Shown: one piece after another, positions 1 through 8,518 of the stretch
How the letters are laid out: each line of letters begins with the position of its first letter
Position numbering within the stretch: position 1 is the first letter of the stretch
Source of the DNA: Alkalibacillus silvisoli
Lineage (GTDB): Bacteria; Bacillota; Bacilli; Bacillales; Alkalibacillaceae
NCBI RefSeq assembly: GCF_039521975.1
Contig: NZ_BAAACZ010000003.1
Location: forward strand, 1-64,000
Reading direction: 5' to 3'
Length of the DNA stretch: 64,000 nucleotides
The notes under the pieces: model-generated
Database searches by the model: none
Told to the model about the DNA's origin: nothing
Seen by the model: only the letters and a program-made list of their open reading frames with translations
Position numbers and translations under genes: made by a program

Positions 1-989
1 TAAACTTAGATAAAGCCTATAAAGCCTTCTTCAATGGGAATGCCAAGTTCCCAAAGTTCAAAAGTAAACACCATAAACAACGCTACACGACAAATGTCGT
101 AAACGGCAACATTCATGTGTTAGATGGTCATATCAAATTACCTAAATTAAAAATGGTCAAAATCAAACAACATAGAAAGATACCATCAGAATACAAAATC
201 AAATCTTGTACCCTAACTATGACTTCATCAGGAAAATACTATATTGCTATTTTAACAGAGTATGAGAAGGAGATTGAAACAAAAGAAATTGAAAAAGTAG
301 TCGGGTTAGATTTTGCGATGGATGGGTTGTTTGTTGATAGTGAGGGTGAGAAAGCCAATTACCCTAAATTTTATCGACAAATGCTTGAGAAATTAGCAAA
401 AGAACAACGAAAATTGTCTCGAAAGAAGAAAGGCTCTTCTAACTGGAATAAGCAACGTATTCGAGTGGCTAAAATTCAAGAGAAGGTCGCCAATCAACGT
501 AACAATTTTCTTCACCATAAATCAAAAGAATTAGTCACTAACTATGACGCTGTTGTCATTGAAGATTTGGATATGAAAGGTATGTCACAAGCGCTCAAAT
601 TTGGCAAAAGCGTCGCTGATAATGGGTGGGGGATGTTTACTTCTTTCTTAGAATACAAACTAAAAGAACAAGGGAAACAGCTTGCTAAAATAGATAAATG
701 GTTTCCTTCTACCAAAACGTGTTCAAGTTGTGCTTCAGTAAAAGAGGTAGCATTATCTGACCGCATTTATCAATGTACTTGTGGACTAACACTCGATAGA
801 GATTACAATTCAGCTCTCAACATCAAAAAAGAAGGCATTCGCTTATTAGCAAGTACCTGATGAAATTATGAACTCTTGGAACAAGAGGGTTAGCTTGGTT
901 CATTTCGTCAGCTAGTAAAAGTGGTGATTACCCAAGAAGCCCCCACTTCAAGTAACCCGCAAGGGTGGTAAGTGGTGGGAGTAGTTCAC
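1..989 (+). mobile_element. IS200/IS605-type element, right part
   Basis: The tnpB coding region is followed by about 130 bases of non-coding DNA that end in a typical IS605/IS1341-type right end. This right end holds nested imperfect hairpins: CCCCCACTT at 940-948 pairs with AAGTGGTGGG at 970-979, and ACCC pairs with GGGT inside. The element appears to end at TTCAC (985-989), because from 990 onward the minus strand continues a doxX reading frame. The left end, and any tnpA transposase, lie outside the window. No target duplication is expected for this family. The exact end is inferred from the doxX continuation and the hairpin, not from a comparison with an empty site. Confidence 0.75.
3..860 (+). 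CDS. tnpB: TnpB, RNA-guided nuclease of IS200/IS605 elements (5' part outside window)
   Basis: The frame is open from the left edge and is the C-terminal three quarters of a TnpB/OrfB protein. RuvC-like acidic residues are visible in GLDFAMDG (about base 306), in VIEDLD (about 558) and in LDRDYNSALN (about 792). A CxxC...CxC zinc-binding motif (CSSC, CTCG) sits between the second and third. Proteins of this family are RNA-guided DNA endonucleases that help IS605-type elements persist, using an RNA made from the element's right end. All catalytic residues expected in this part are present, so the protein may be active if the missing N-terminus is intact. A GTG at 117 is in frame, but the reading frame and family similarity clearly extend upstream of it. 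Confidence 0.92.
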   Translation, partial: NLDKAYKAFFNGNAKFPKFKSKHHKQRYTTNVVNGNIHVLDGHIKLPKLKMVKIKQHRKIPSEYKIKSCTLTMTSSGKYYIAILTEYEKEIETKEIEKVVGLDFAMDGLFVDSEGEKANYPKFYRQMLEKLAKEQRKLSRKKKGSSNWNKQRIRVAKIQEKVANQRNNFLHHKSKELVTNYDAVVIEDLDMKGMSQALKFGKSVADNGWGMFTSFLEYKLKEQGKQLAKIDKWFPSTKTCSSCASVKEVALSDRIYQCTCGLTLDRDYNSALNIKKEGIRLLAST

Positions 990-1009
990 TAAATGTATTG
1001 CTATAGCTA
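750..1009 (+). ncRNA. Predicted omega (right-end) guide RNA of TnpB
   Basis: In TnpB systems the guide RNA overlaps the 3' end of tnpB, runs through the structured right end and carries its guide just past the element boundary. The structured right end here is 930-989, with hairpin arms at 940-948 and 970-979. The guide would therefore be about 990-1009, starting TAAATGTATTGC, which is doxX sequence. The 5' boundary is a guess. No RNA data are available, so this is an inference from the family plus the visible hairpin. Confidence 0.45.
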
Positions 1010-1327
1010 ATAAAGCTAAATCGAATTCATATCCTGCAGTAGAACCATCCCCAAGAAAGCCAGCGCTTAATTTCACCGAGAACAATGCACCTACCAATAT
1101 TAAAATAAAAGCACCTGCTAAAAGCCGAGTCGAAATCCAACAATTAACATAATGCCACCTAAGACTTCCACCCAAGCCACTATGTAAGCTAAGATTCCAG
1201 GTAAACCTAAACTACTAAACCACATAGAAACTTGATCAAGACCTGTTTGAAACTTGTCCAGTCCGTGAACGAGGAAAACAATCCCTAAAATGACTCTTAA
1301 AATCATATTCGTTGTGGCATGTTGCAT
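990..1327 (-). pseudogene. DoxX family membrane protein, frameshifted and cut by the IS
   Basis: Starting at the ATG at 1327, with GGAGGG upstream, the minus strand encodes a DoxX-type membrane protein (motifs VLGIVFLVHGLDKF and VAWVEVLGGIMLIVGF). The frame closes early near 1118. One frame over, the expected continuation appears at once (TRLLAGAFILILVGALF, then VKLSAGFLG, then EFDLALLAIAI). A single base seems to be missing around 1128-1134. The second frame then runs into the TnpB element at 989, so the C-terminal part is also lost. DoxX proteins are small four-helix membrane proteins linked to redox metabolism. With two independent lesions this copy is almost certainly dead. Confidence 0.85.
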
Positions 1328-1416
1328 ACTTGTCCCTCCATCCTTTTTACTATAATTGTATTCATGAGGGAAGATAGAATATTATACTTAGTTTAAAAGT
1401 TTTGGAGGTTAAGAAC

Positions 1417-2394
1417 ATGGTTATAAATGATGCAATCTACGGTAGTTATAAAGTAGAAAACGTTTTAAAGGAGTTAATTGAAAGTAAACCAGTCCAACGA
1501 TTGAAAGGAGTACACCAAGGAGGAGCGAGTTATTTAGTGAACCCGAATTGGAATGTTACAAGGTATGAACATTCTATTGGTGTGATGTTGTTAGTAAGGA
1601 AATTGGGTGGTTCTATTGAAGAACAGATTGCGGCTCTTTTACATGATGTTTCGCATACAGCATTTTCCCATGTTATCGATTTTGTATTGGAACATGAAAA
1701 TGAAGACTACCATGAATTGATCTATCATCATTTTATTAAGCATTCTGAAATACCAGCGATTTTAGAGAGAAATGGTTATCAATATGAAGATGTTTTACTA
1801 GATGATGCTAAATGGACGTTATTAGAACAACCAGCACCAGAGTTGTGCGCTGATCGTGTCGATTATACATTAAGGGATATGACACGATATGGTCAAATCT
1901 CGCTAGAGGAAGCGCACCAATTTTTACAGCACTTAATTGTTATTGATGGAAAGATGTATCTCGATCAGTTAACTATAGCAGAATGGTTCGTGGAAACTTA
2001 CTACAAGGAAGTCATTGGTTTCTTTATGGACCCACTAAATATATATGGAAATGATCAACTTGCTAAGGCTTTAAAAAGTGCGTTACAGAAAGGCTTAATT
2101 AGTCGGAGTGATTTTTTAAGGGAAGATGATGATCTGTTAAATCAAGTTAGAGCTTCAAAAGATTTAGAGGTTAAAAGTTTATTAAATAAATTACATCCAA
2201 ATGTTCAAGTCTTATTAGATGAACAAGATTATCATTTACACCGAAAAGGGAAGGTCAGATTAATTGATCCATCCGTATTTCATCATGGAGATTTAGTGAG
2301 GGTGTCTAAGTTATCAAAGCAAGTTCAAGCCATGGGAGAAGAAGCATATGAGAAATCTTTAAAAGGAGCGTATGTAAAAGTACTTGCTAATTAA
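1417..2394 (+). CDS. HD-domain phosphohydrolase
   Basis: This 325-residue protein carries an HD metal-binding core: H in the TRYEHSIGV segment, then LLHDVSHTAFSH with the signature HD pair. The metal-site aspartate expected further on appears in CADRVDYTLRD. The architecture matches the COG1078 type of HD phosphohydrolases (YwfO and dGTPase relatives), which hydrolyse nucleotides or related phosphoesters. The substrate cannot be told from sequence. A TTG at 1402 is also in frame, but GGAGG at 1404-1408 lies just downstream of it and is correctly spaced for the ATG at 1417. A small ORF follows after 12 bases, probably in the same transcript. Confidence 0.85.
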   Translation: MVINDAIYGSYKVENVLKELIESKPVQRLKGVHQGGASYLVNPNWNVTRYEHSIGVMLLVRKLGGSIEEQIAALLHDVSHTAFSHVIDFVLEHENEDYHELIYHHFIKHSEIPAILERNGYQYEDVLLDDAKWTLLEQPAPELCADRVDYTLRDMTRYGQISLEEAHQFLQHLIVIDGKMYLDQLTIAEWFVETYYKEVIGFFMDPLNIYGNDQLAKALKSALQKGLISRSDFLREDDDLLNQVRASKDLEVKSLLNKLHPNVQVLLDEQDYHLHRKGKVRLIDPSVFHHGDLVRVSKLSKQVQAMGEEAYEKSLKGAYVKVLAN

Positions 2395-2406
2395 GGAGAG
2401 GAAGCT

Positions 2407-2553
2407 ATGTCAAGTTTTTCAAGAGGAAGGTATACGAACAATCAAGCACAAGAAGAAATTGTCGTGTTTCTAATTGGTTTAGGCAAAGCAATCGGGAAGC
2501 AGCCGATGGACTCTAAAACTAACTCTGCTAAGCAAAGGGTCGGCTTAAAATAA
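2407..2553 (+). CDS. Small hypothetical protein (48 aa)
   Basis: The ATG at 2407 is preceded by AGGAGAGG at 2394-2401, which overlaps the stop of the HD-domain gene. The two are therefore probably translated from one message. The product starts MSSFSRGRYTNNQAQEE, has one short hydrophobic stretch (VVFLIGLG) and a basic, polar tail. I do not recognise the family. The close spacing and good ribosome binding site argue that it is real. Confidence 0.6.
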   Translation: MSSFSRGRYTNNQAQEEIVVFLIGLGKAIGKQPMDSKTNSAKQRVGLK

Positions 2554-2601
2554 TGGCTCTGTTAAAGCTTAATAATTTTTTGATTCACCTAGGAGGTTAA
2601 A

Positions 2602-3069
2602 ATGAGTACTCATATTAGGGTTAGGGCTGGAGCTATTATTATTGAAAATGATTCAATCTTATTAGTTGAATTCAAAGATGAAAAAGGGGTGCATTATAAC
2701 TTTCCAGCTGGTGGAGTAGAGCCACATGAATCTATTGTTGAAGCGGTAAAAAGAGAAGCAAAAGAAGAAGCGTCGGTTGATGTTGCAGTTGGCCCGTTAG
2801 CCTTCACTTATGAATATGCGCCTCACTTATGTGAATATCGTTTCGGTGAGTTGCATCAAGTAGGTATGTTTTTTAACTGTTCAATCAAGGAAGGATCGCG
2901 TCCAAGCTTTCCGAAAAACCCAGATCCTTACCAAACGGCTGTGAAGTGGGTTCCATTAAATGAATTACATCAAGTTAATTTGTATCCGAAAATGGAACAA
3001 CAGATTATAGATTATGTTAAACAACCTAAATGTGCCTGGTTTATTGAAGAGCGCTTGTTAAAACAATAA
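2602..3069 (+). CDS. Nudix hydrolase
   Basis: This 155-residue protein has a Nudix box at residues 37-59: G37, E43, then REAKEEASV from R51. The REUxEE metal-binding glutamates are intact. The usual glycine near the end of the box is a serine. Nudix enzymes hydrolyse nucleoside diphosphates linked to another group. The fold part (residues 5-135) fills nearly the whole protein, as in small MutT-like housecleaning enzymes, and the substrate is unknown. The ATG at 2602 has AGGAGG eight bases upstream. A perfect hairpin terminator follows directly. Confidence 0.88.
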   Translation: MSTHIRVRAGAIIIENDSILLVEFKDEKGVHYNFPAGGVEPHESIVEAVKREAKEEASVDVAVGPLAFTYEYAPHLCEYRFGELHQVGMFFNCSIKEGSRPSFPKNPDPYQTAVKWVPLNELHQVNLYPKMEQQIIDYVKQPKCAWFIEERLLKQ

Positions 3070-3074
3070 GAAAT

Positions 3075-3109
3075 GGCAGGTGTCGATCATTCGACACCTG
3101 CCTGTTTTT
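3075..3109 (+). terminator. Rho-independent terminator after the Nudix gene
   Basis: A perfect 12-bp stem (3075-3086 with 3091-3102) with loop TCAT is followed by a T-rich run at 3104-3109. It lies six bases after the Nudix stop codon. It is also just downstream of the convergent bpr gene, but the T run fits the plus strand best. Confidence 0.85.
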
Positions 3110-3120
3110 AAGTTTAGTGC

Positions 3121-6100
3121 TTAGTTGTTGCCTTTACCGTTATTACTGCCAGGACCATTACCATTGTTGTCCCCAGGCCCATTGCCATTACCAGGTCCAC
3201 CCGGGTTCCCAGGAGGTCCGTTTCCATTATCAGGTCCACCTGGAATACCAGGCCCATTGCCGTTTCCAGGGTTACCTGGATGAGGGTCTTCATCTGTTAC
3301 GATCGTAACCTTACCTTCTGCCTCAGCTCTGCTTTCGTTACCAAAGTCATCTACTGCAATGACTTCAACTACAGCGCCTTCAGCTTCAAGGCCTTGTGGA
3401 GCTGTCCAATACCCCACATAGTGACCTTCCTCAGTTTCTTGCATCGGAAGTTCTGTTGCGTTTTGGGTGTTTGTTAAAGGCATGTGCATCCTGAAAGTAG
3501 CATCTAAGCCAGGTTCACTATCGAACGTAATCATCACTGTTTGACCAGCTTCAACTGTCTTATCTTCAGTCGGTGTTACATTCTCAATTTCTGGAGCTGT
3601 AAAATCAACTTCAACCGTTATTGATTCTGTTGATTCATTACCAGCCTTATCAGTTGCGTGTACTTCGATTTGGTTTTCACCTTCATCTAGCATGATGCGC
3701 TCAGAATAAGCTCCATCTTCAACAGAACTTTCATTACCATTAACAGTTACCGTATCTAGGTTTTCATCCGTTACTTCACCTTCGACTGTAACTGTTTCTG
3801 TATTTAACTTGTCACCATCTTCAAGGTTGTCAATAGTTAAGTGAGGAGCCTCCGTATCAAGTGTTACTGCAACACTTTCAGACTGGTTAGCTTCTTCATC
3901 ATTAACATAAGTGACAGCTGTTAGTTCATTATCACCTTCAGAAAGCTCTAGATCGAAGCTAAATGTGCCATCATCTTCAACCTCCATTTGCCCCACTTCA
4001 TCGCCATTATTCTCAAGTGAAACAGTCGTTGTTGGAGATGCGTTACCTTCGACAGTCATTTCTGATTCATTCGTGTAGAAGTGTTCAGATGGTGAAGTGA
4101 TTTCAGCTTGTTCAACTTCATAAGCCACTCGAGAACGGATCATATAGTTACCTTCATCAGCTGGTGATTGAGACCAGGTGCCATCAACTGATTGGTAACT
4201 TCTTTCAGCATAAGGTCCGTCTTCATCTGTTGCTAGGCCTGGAGAGCTTGTGTTGTCATTCGTTTGAACATAGACCATGTAGAAGTCGCCTTCAACTTGG
4301 ATGTTATGCTCACGCAAGTCAACAACTGTCCACTCATCAAGACTTCTAGTTGCTTCAGCGTCAACAGGACCAGCGATCTTCTCACCAGGCATACCGTCAG
4401 AGTGAGCTTCCCAAACTTCTACAGCGAACTCAGTACCACCTGGCTCAGGCCAGTCATCATCATGGAATTGGAATACACCGTCAGTAACAATAGCACTGTC
4501 TTTGTCTTCAGGTAAAGACATTCTTACAGCCCATTTATTACCTGGATCGAAGAAAGCACGAGCATTCTCTGCTGTACCGTCATCGTATCCAATTTCTCCA
4601 CCTGGGTAAGTGAATAGTGGTTCAAGTTCTAAGTTTAACTCTTGGTCTTGATCAAGAGAAACTTCAACTTCTTTGCTGCTGTAATCAGAAGCAAAAATTC
4701 TTAACGTATAGTCACCTTCATATGCTGTTAGCTCATATTGACCATTAGCATCCGTTTCAACTGGATCAACATTTGCATCTTCAATTAATTGTAAAGTAGC
4801 GCCTTCAATCGGCTCTCCTGAGTTGGAACTTGTTACCGTACCGTTAAGCGCTGCCTCTGGTAACTCTTCAAGTACAAAGTTAGCCGATACAGTTTCATCA
4901 GCTTCTAAGTCAATAGACTGTTCTTCTGAATAGAAACCATATGCCTCAGCTAAGATTGTAAACTCACCAGCTGGGTGTACAAGAGAGTAACTACCATCTA
5001 CAGGGCTAGTCGTTGCCGAGCGTCCACTTTCTACTACAGATACTTGTGCATCAAGTGGAAGTAATGATGTTTCCTCTTCGATCACTGAATTTGACTCCTT
5101 CGTCATTTTCGGTTGAATTTCAGAAGGGTCCATTGGTTCTCCATCACGTTCATCAACATCAATGTCAGGGCTGTTAAGAGATGATGATGAGTCTCTAGAC
5201 AATTCTAATGATTCATCAGATAATGCAACGTTATCGATATACCATCCTGGATAAGTGATGATCGAGTCGGTTGTCATGTTAAACCCGATATAAACGCGTT
5301 CACCAGCATAGTCAGACAAATCAACTTCAGCTGCTTCCCAACCATCATTAGAACCTGTTAATTCTAATAGTTCAGTCCAATCTTCCATATCAGTTGAGAT
5401 AAATACGTGGCCATAGTCCCAACCACTTTCAATGTCATACCAGTGTTGAAGTTGCAAGTATGATTCGCCTTCTGGTAAATCAATAGGAGGCATTGTTAAA
5501 GTGCTGTTTTCACTGTTGTTGTAATCACCAGATAAGTTAGTGGCATAAACGTTGTCACCAGAATCTGCCTCACCTGGACCAGAAGTTGGTTCACCATGCT
5601 CCCAAGATACATTTTCACCAAAGACATCCCAACCAATTGGGTCTGTCTCAAAGTCAGTTGAGTAACCAACTGTAATACCTCCAACAATTGAGATGGAGTA
5701 TTCATCACTAGTTACTTCATTTTCACCAAAATCAGTGACTGTGATCGTATAAGTTAAATCACCTTCAGCTAAATCCTCACCTGGAATAGTAGCAAGGTAC
5801 TCTCCAGATAAATGGTTACCAGACTGTTGTGAAGCTTCGACTGTGTTTGTATCACCATCAGCATTTGTATAATCAACTGATACTGACGTAACAGCGATAT
5901 CATCACTAGCTTGGATTGTTAAGTCCAGATCCATGTCAGTGAAGGCTTCTTCTGCTGGTACTTCATGTTCAAAGGTTGGCGGTTCAGTATCTTCACCTTC
6001 CATTGAAACATGACCTTCAATGGTACCTAAACCATCAGCTACTGCTGATACAGCATCATAAGCATTTATTAAACCATGTCCAAAACCGTTGTTAGGTGTT

Positions 6101-7536
6101 TCTGGGTAGTCGTCATTCGTTAGTGGAGTAGCCGTATCCATGATGATATCTTCTAATTCATCAACAGATAAGTCAGCATTTGCTTGGAGTAGTAAAGCAA
6201 CAAGTCCTGATGTTGCTGGACCTGCCATCGATGTTCCGTCCCAGCCACCTTCATATCCACCACCAGGTACAGCTGAGCGGATATTTACACCAGGTGCTAC
6301 GATTTCTGGTTTGACCTCATCATAAGGAGAGGGACCTTCTAAGGAGAAGCTTGCAAGGTTGTTGTCGCTATCAGTAGCGCCTGTAGCGAATGATTCAGGA
6401 TAGTTAGCTGGTACAGCGATTGAACCAGGACCACCTGGGTTTGTTAATGTTGTGTTACCTGCAGAGAATTCAGGGAAAATACCAGCTGCTCTCCAAGACG
6501 TTACAACATCACGATACCATTCATCAAGACCAGGTCCGCCACCCCAAGAGTTGTTTACAACATCCGGAGCTTTTGTGACGTCATCGCCAGGAGCAAGCAT
6601 CCACTCACCAGCAGCTAAAATGTTAGCGTCATTTCCGCCACCACTTGCATCAAACGCTTTTGCTGCAATGTGTTTTGCACCAGGTGCCACACCAACTTGA
6701 TTAGAACCATCTGGCTCGGCACCAACCATTGTACCGGCTACGTGAGTTCCGTGACCTTGGTCATCATAAGCATCAGATTGACCGCCGACAGGATCAAAGA
6801 AACTGTATTGATGGTCGACTTCATCAGTAGCAGAATCATAGCCGCGGTACTGATCTTTAAGTGCTGGGTGGTCCCATTCAACACCTGTATCAATAGCACC
6901 GACTACAATACCAGCACCGTCAATTCCCATATCCCAAACTTCAGGAGCGTGAACTTGCTCAATGTTCCATTCAACATTTGCAATTTCAGACTCAACTTCT
7001 TCAGCTTCTGTATCAACAGTTACCTCATTAAGTTGACGCTCTTCGTTAGGCAGTAGTTTTTCAACTTCTGGGAAAGATGCGATTCTTTCAGCGATTTCTT
7101 TAGGTGCTGTTACTGCCATACCGTTTACGATATGATAAGAGTGGTAATCTTCAACGGTACCATTTTCGATCTCTTGTTCTAAAAATGCTTTAACATTTTG
7201 TTGCGAAGATTTTGATACATACTTCAATTCAGAGATGACTGCAGAGCGTTGTGTATACTCTGCGTTTAAAGCAGATAAATTGTTTTCTGAAGCTTTAGCC
7301 TGTGCTTCTTCAGCTACCTGCATGACATCTGCTTTCTCGTTAAATTTAACGAGGAAGGTAATGTTGTCATCCTCTTCAAACTCAGTCTTTAAACGATCAC
7401 TAAATTTTGCCTCAGCTGTTTTAGCAGAGTCATTCAACGCTTTAGAGACACCTTGATTTTGAGCGAATGAGAAACTAGGTGTCATAAGCGCAAGCACCAT
7501 TACAACTGAAACAATAATACTTAACGATCTAACCAT
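3121..7536 (-). CDS. bpr: Bacillopeptidase F-like secreted S8 serine protease
   Basis: This is a 1471-residue multidomain subtilase close in length and order to B. subtilis Bpr (about 1430). In order it has a signal peptide (residues 1-26), an I9-type propeptide (to about 165), and an S8 catalytic domain with Asp216 (AIDTG), His262 (GHGTHVAG), oxyanion Asn (FSAGNT) and Ser436 (GTSMAGPATSG). Next come a jelly-roll module like that of immune inhibitor A (about 670-820, starting FETDPIGWDVFGENVSWEHG), two carboxypeptidase-regulatory-like beta domains (about 880-1020), and Ig-like bacterial domains to about 1410. A Gly/Pro/Asn-rich tail closes the protein. There is no LPXTG anchor. A TTG at 7539 precedes the ATG at 7536, and the strong GGGAGGAGGA upstream favours the ATG. 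The protein is very acidic, as expected for a halophile exoenzyme. Confidence 0.93.
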   Translation of the reverse strand: MVRSLSIIVSVVMVLALMTPSFSFAQNQGVSKALNDSAKTAEAKFSDRLKTEFEEDDNITFLVKFNEKADVMQVAEEAQAKASENNLSALNAEYTQRSAVISELKYVSKSSQQNVKAFLEQEIENGTVEDYHSYHIVNGMAVTAPKEIAERIASFPEVEKLLPNEERQLNEVTVDTEAEEVESEIANVEWNIEQVHAPEVWDMGIDGAGIVVGAIDTGVEWDHPALKDQYRGYDSATDEVDHQYSFFDPVGGQSDAYDDQGHGTHVAGTMVGAEPDGSNQVGVAPGAKHIAAKAFDASGGGNDANILAAGEWMLAPGDDVTKAPDVVNNSWGGGPGLDEWYRDVVTSWRAAGIFPEFSAGNTTLTNPGGPGSIAVPANYPESFATGATDSDNNLASFSLEGPSPYDEVKPEIVAPGVNIRSAVPGGGYEGGWDGTSMAGPATSGLVALLLQANADLSVDELEDIIMDTATPLTNDDYPETPNNGFGHGLINAYDAVSAVADGLGTIEGHVSMEGEDTEPPTFEHEVPAEEAFTDMDLDLTIQASDDIAVTSVSVDYTNADGDTNTVEASQQSGNHLSGEYLATIPGEDLAEGDLTYTITVTDFGENEVTSDEYSISIVGGITVGYSTDFETDPIGWDVFGENVSWEHGEPTSGPGEADSGDNVYATNLSGDYNNSENSTLTMPPIDLPEGESYLQLQHWYDIESGWDYGHVFISTDMEDWTELLELTGSNDGWEAAEVDLSDYAGERVYIGFNMTTDSIITYPGWYIDNVALSDESLELSRDSSSSLNSPDIDVDERDGEPMDPSEIQPKMTKESNSVIEEETSLLPLDAQVSVVESGRSATTSPVDGSYSLVHPAGEFTILAEAYGFYSEEQSIDLEADETVSANFVLEELPEAALNGTVTSSNSGEPIEGATLQLIEDANVDPVETDANGQYELTAYEGDYTLRIFASDYSSKEVEVSLDQDQELNLELEPLFTYPGGEIGYDDGTAENARAFFDPGNKWAVRMSLPEDKDSAIVTDGVFQFHDDDWPEPGGTEFAVEVWEAHSDGMPGEKIAGPVDAEATRSLDEWTVVDLREHNIQVEGDFYMVYVQTNDNTSSPGLATDEDGPYAERSYQSVDGTWSQSPADEGNYMIRSRVAYEVEQAEITSPSEHFYTNESEMTVEGNASPTTTVSLENNGDEVGQMEVEDDGTFSFDLELSEGDNELTAVTYVNDEEANQSESVAVTLDTEAPHLTIDNLEDGDKLNTETVTVEGEVTDENLDTVTVNGNESSVEDGAYSERIMLDEGENQIEVHATDKAGNESTESITVEVDFTAPEIENVTPTEDKTVEAGQTVMITFDSEPGLDATFRMHMPLTNTQNATELPMQETEEGHYVGYWTAPQGLEAEGAVVEVIAVDDFGNESRAEAEGKVTIVTDEDPHPGNPGNGNGPGIPGGPDNGNGPPGNPGGPGNGNGPGDNNGNGPGSNNGKGNN

Positions 7537-7848
7537 CAAATCCTCCTCCCATTTTTGAAAACCTGTGTAATTTCTAGGGTGAGGTTTAACGATCCTCCTT
7601 TCGTATATAATTTTTTACTCAGGAGAGTCGTGGTGTTACATCTACATTTAGCTACTACATTGTCATAATCCTGTTAAGTTTTCGCGATTTTAGTAAAATG
7701 AACAGGACGTACTATGTGGTTCGTGTCGAAAAAGAACGAATGTAAAACTAATTAACTAATACAAAAGAGAGCGGCCCTAAAGGTGTATCACTTTAACAAA
7801 TGATCATCATTAAGTTAGAATAAATTTGGGTAGAAGGAGGGTAAAAGA
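7537..7848. other. Divergent intergenic region between bpr and the ferredoxin gene
   Basis: This stretch of 312 bases is AT-rich and should hold the promoters of both neighbours. A second AAAGGAGG-like motif lies on the minus strand near 7595-7604, but no usable start codon follows it. I could not assign a convincing -35/-10 pair on either strand, and I see no open frame or structured RNA. Confidence 0.5.
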
Positions 7849-8088
7849 ATGGCATTTGTAATTACAAGCCCTTGTGAAACAGAAAAGGCAGCTGAGTGTG
7901 TCGATGTATGTCCAGTTGATTGTATAGAAGAAGGGGAAAATCAATTTTATATTGATCCTGATATTTGTATTAATTGTGGTGCGTGTGTTTCTGTTTGTCC
8001 GGTGGCTGCGATTGTAGAAGATTTGGAGTTATTGCCAGATGAGGAAAAATATTTGAAGCAGGCAGAAGAGTTTTTTAAGAATAAATAG
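7849..8088 (+). CDS. 7Fe-type ferredoxin ([3Fe-4S][4Fe-4S])
   Basis: This 79-residue protein has eight or more cysteines in the seven-iron pattern of Azotobacter FdI, shifted by one residue. Cys9, Cys17 and Cys50 are placed for a [3Fe-4S] cluster. Cys21, Cys40, Cys43 and Cys46 are placed for a [4Fe-4S] cluster, and Cys25 is the extra one. The second motif reads CINCGACVSVCP. It is a low-potential cytoplasmic electron carrier, and its partner is not encoded nearby. GGAGGG precedes the ATG by nine bases. The gene stands alone and ends in a strong hairpin (8138-8182). Confidence 0.93.
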   Translation: MAFVITSPCETEKAAECVDVCPVDCIEEGENQFYIDPDICINCGACVSVCPVAAIVEDLELLPDEEKYLKQAEEFFKNK

Positions 8089-8137
8089 TGATGAATGGTT
8101 CTAAAATAAACTTGAGACAATAAGGTTGTCATAATAG

Positions 8138-8182
8138 AAAATCCGAACGATTCATCAGTAAATGAACTCGTTCGGATTTTTC
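8138..8182 (+). terminator. Terminator made of dispersed 42-bp palindrome (copy 1)
   Basis: Arms AAAATCCGAACGA (8138-8150) and TCGTTCGGATTTT (8168-8180) are perfect complements. An inner stem, TTCAT with ATGAA, extends the hairpin, and Ts follow. It lies 50 bases after the ferredoxin stop. Near-identical palindromes occur at 30749-30792 and 38484-38527. Confidence 0.85.
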
Positions 8183-8210
8183 CATGTCGATCTCTCGACA
8201 TCAAAACAGA

Positions 8211-8262
8211 CTGAACGCTGATTATAGTCGCCTGATCGCTGATAAAATTATCCGCTCTTGTA
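8211..8262 (+). repeat. Short-period repeat array, family B (partial copy)
   Basis: Two and a half degenerate units are seen: CTGAACGCTGATTATAGTCG at 8211, CTGATCGCTGATAAAATTAT at 8232, and CCGCTCTTG at 8252. The spacing is 20-21 bases. The sequence and its closing CCGCTC match the larger array at 55087-55195. Confidence 0.7.
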
Positions 8263-8382
8263 ATTACTCAACTTCGCATTTTAACAATACTTCATCCCTT
8301 TTGGCTCAGGCTCTTGTTTATTTTTAAGGATAGTTGTCCTATGATTATAGTATTTTCAGTCCTTAATGATTAGCTTTGGCTT

Positions 8383-8451
8383 TTAAAACAAGGATATGAT
8401 CCAACTAATCACAACAATGGCTCCGATAATTATTAATATTGTTCTAATCAT
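8383..8451 (-). CDS. Putative 22-residue membrane peptide
   Basis: The ATG at 8451 has AAGGAG (8467-8462) ten bases upstream. The frame reads MIRTILIIIGAIVVISWIIS and then LF, ending in TAA at 8383. It is a single hydrophobic helix with one arginine near the start, like many short Bacillus membrane peptides. The rest of the 519-base gap between ferredoxin and esterase holds repeats and an operator but no other frame. Evidence is only the ribosome binding site and the composition. Confidence 0.4.
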   Translation of the reverse strand: MIRTILIIIGAIVVISWIISLF

Positions 8452-8518
8452 ATAATAGCCACTCCTTATCGAGGTATTGTTCATAAAATACCCAGTTAGT
8501 TAACAAAATAAACACCAC

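Noticed and set aside
948..1175. 75-codon minus-strand frame as an independent gene
   Set aside because: It is the C-terminal half of the frameshifted doxX gene fused to IS end sequence; it has no start signal of its own.
6670..7056. 128-codon plus-strand frame inside bpr
   Set aside because: Antisense to the S8 catalytic and propeptide region, no ribosome binding site, no protein-like features. It is a shadow of bpr.
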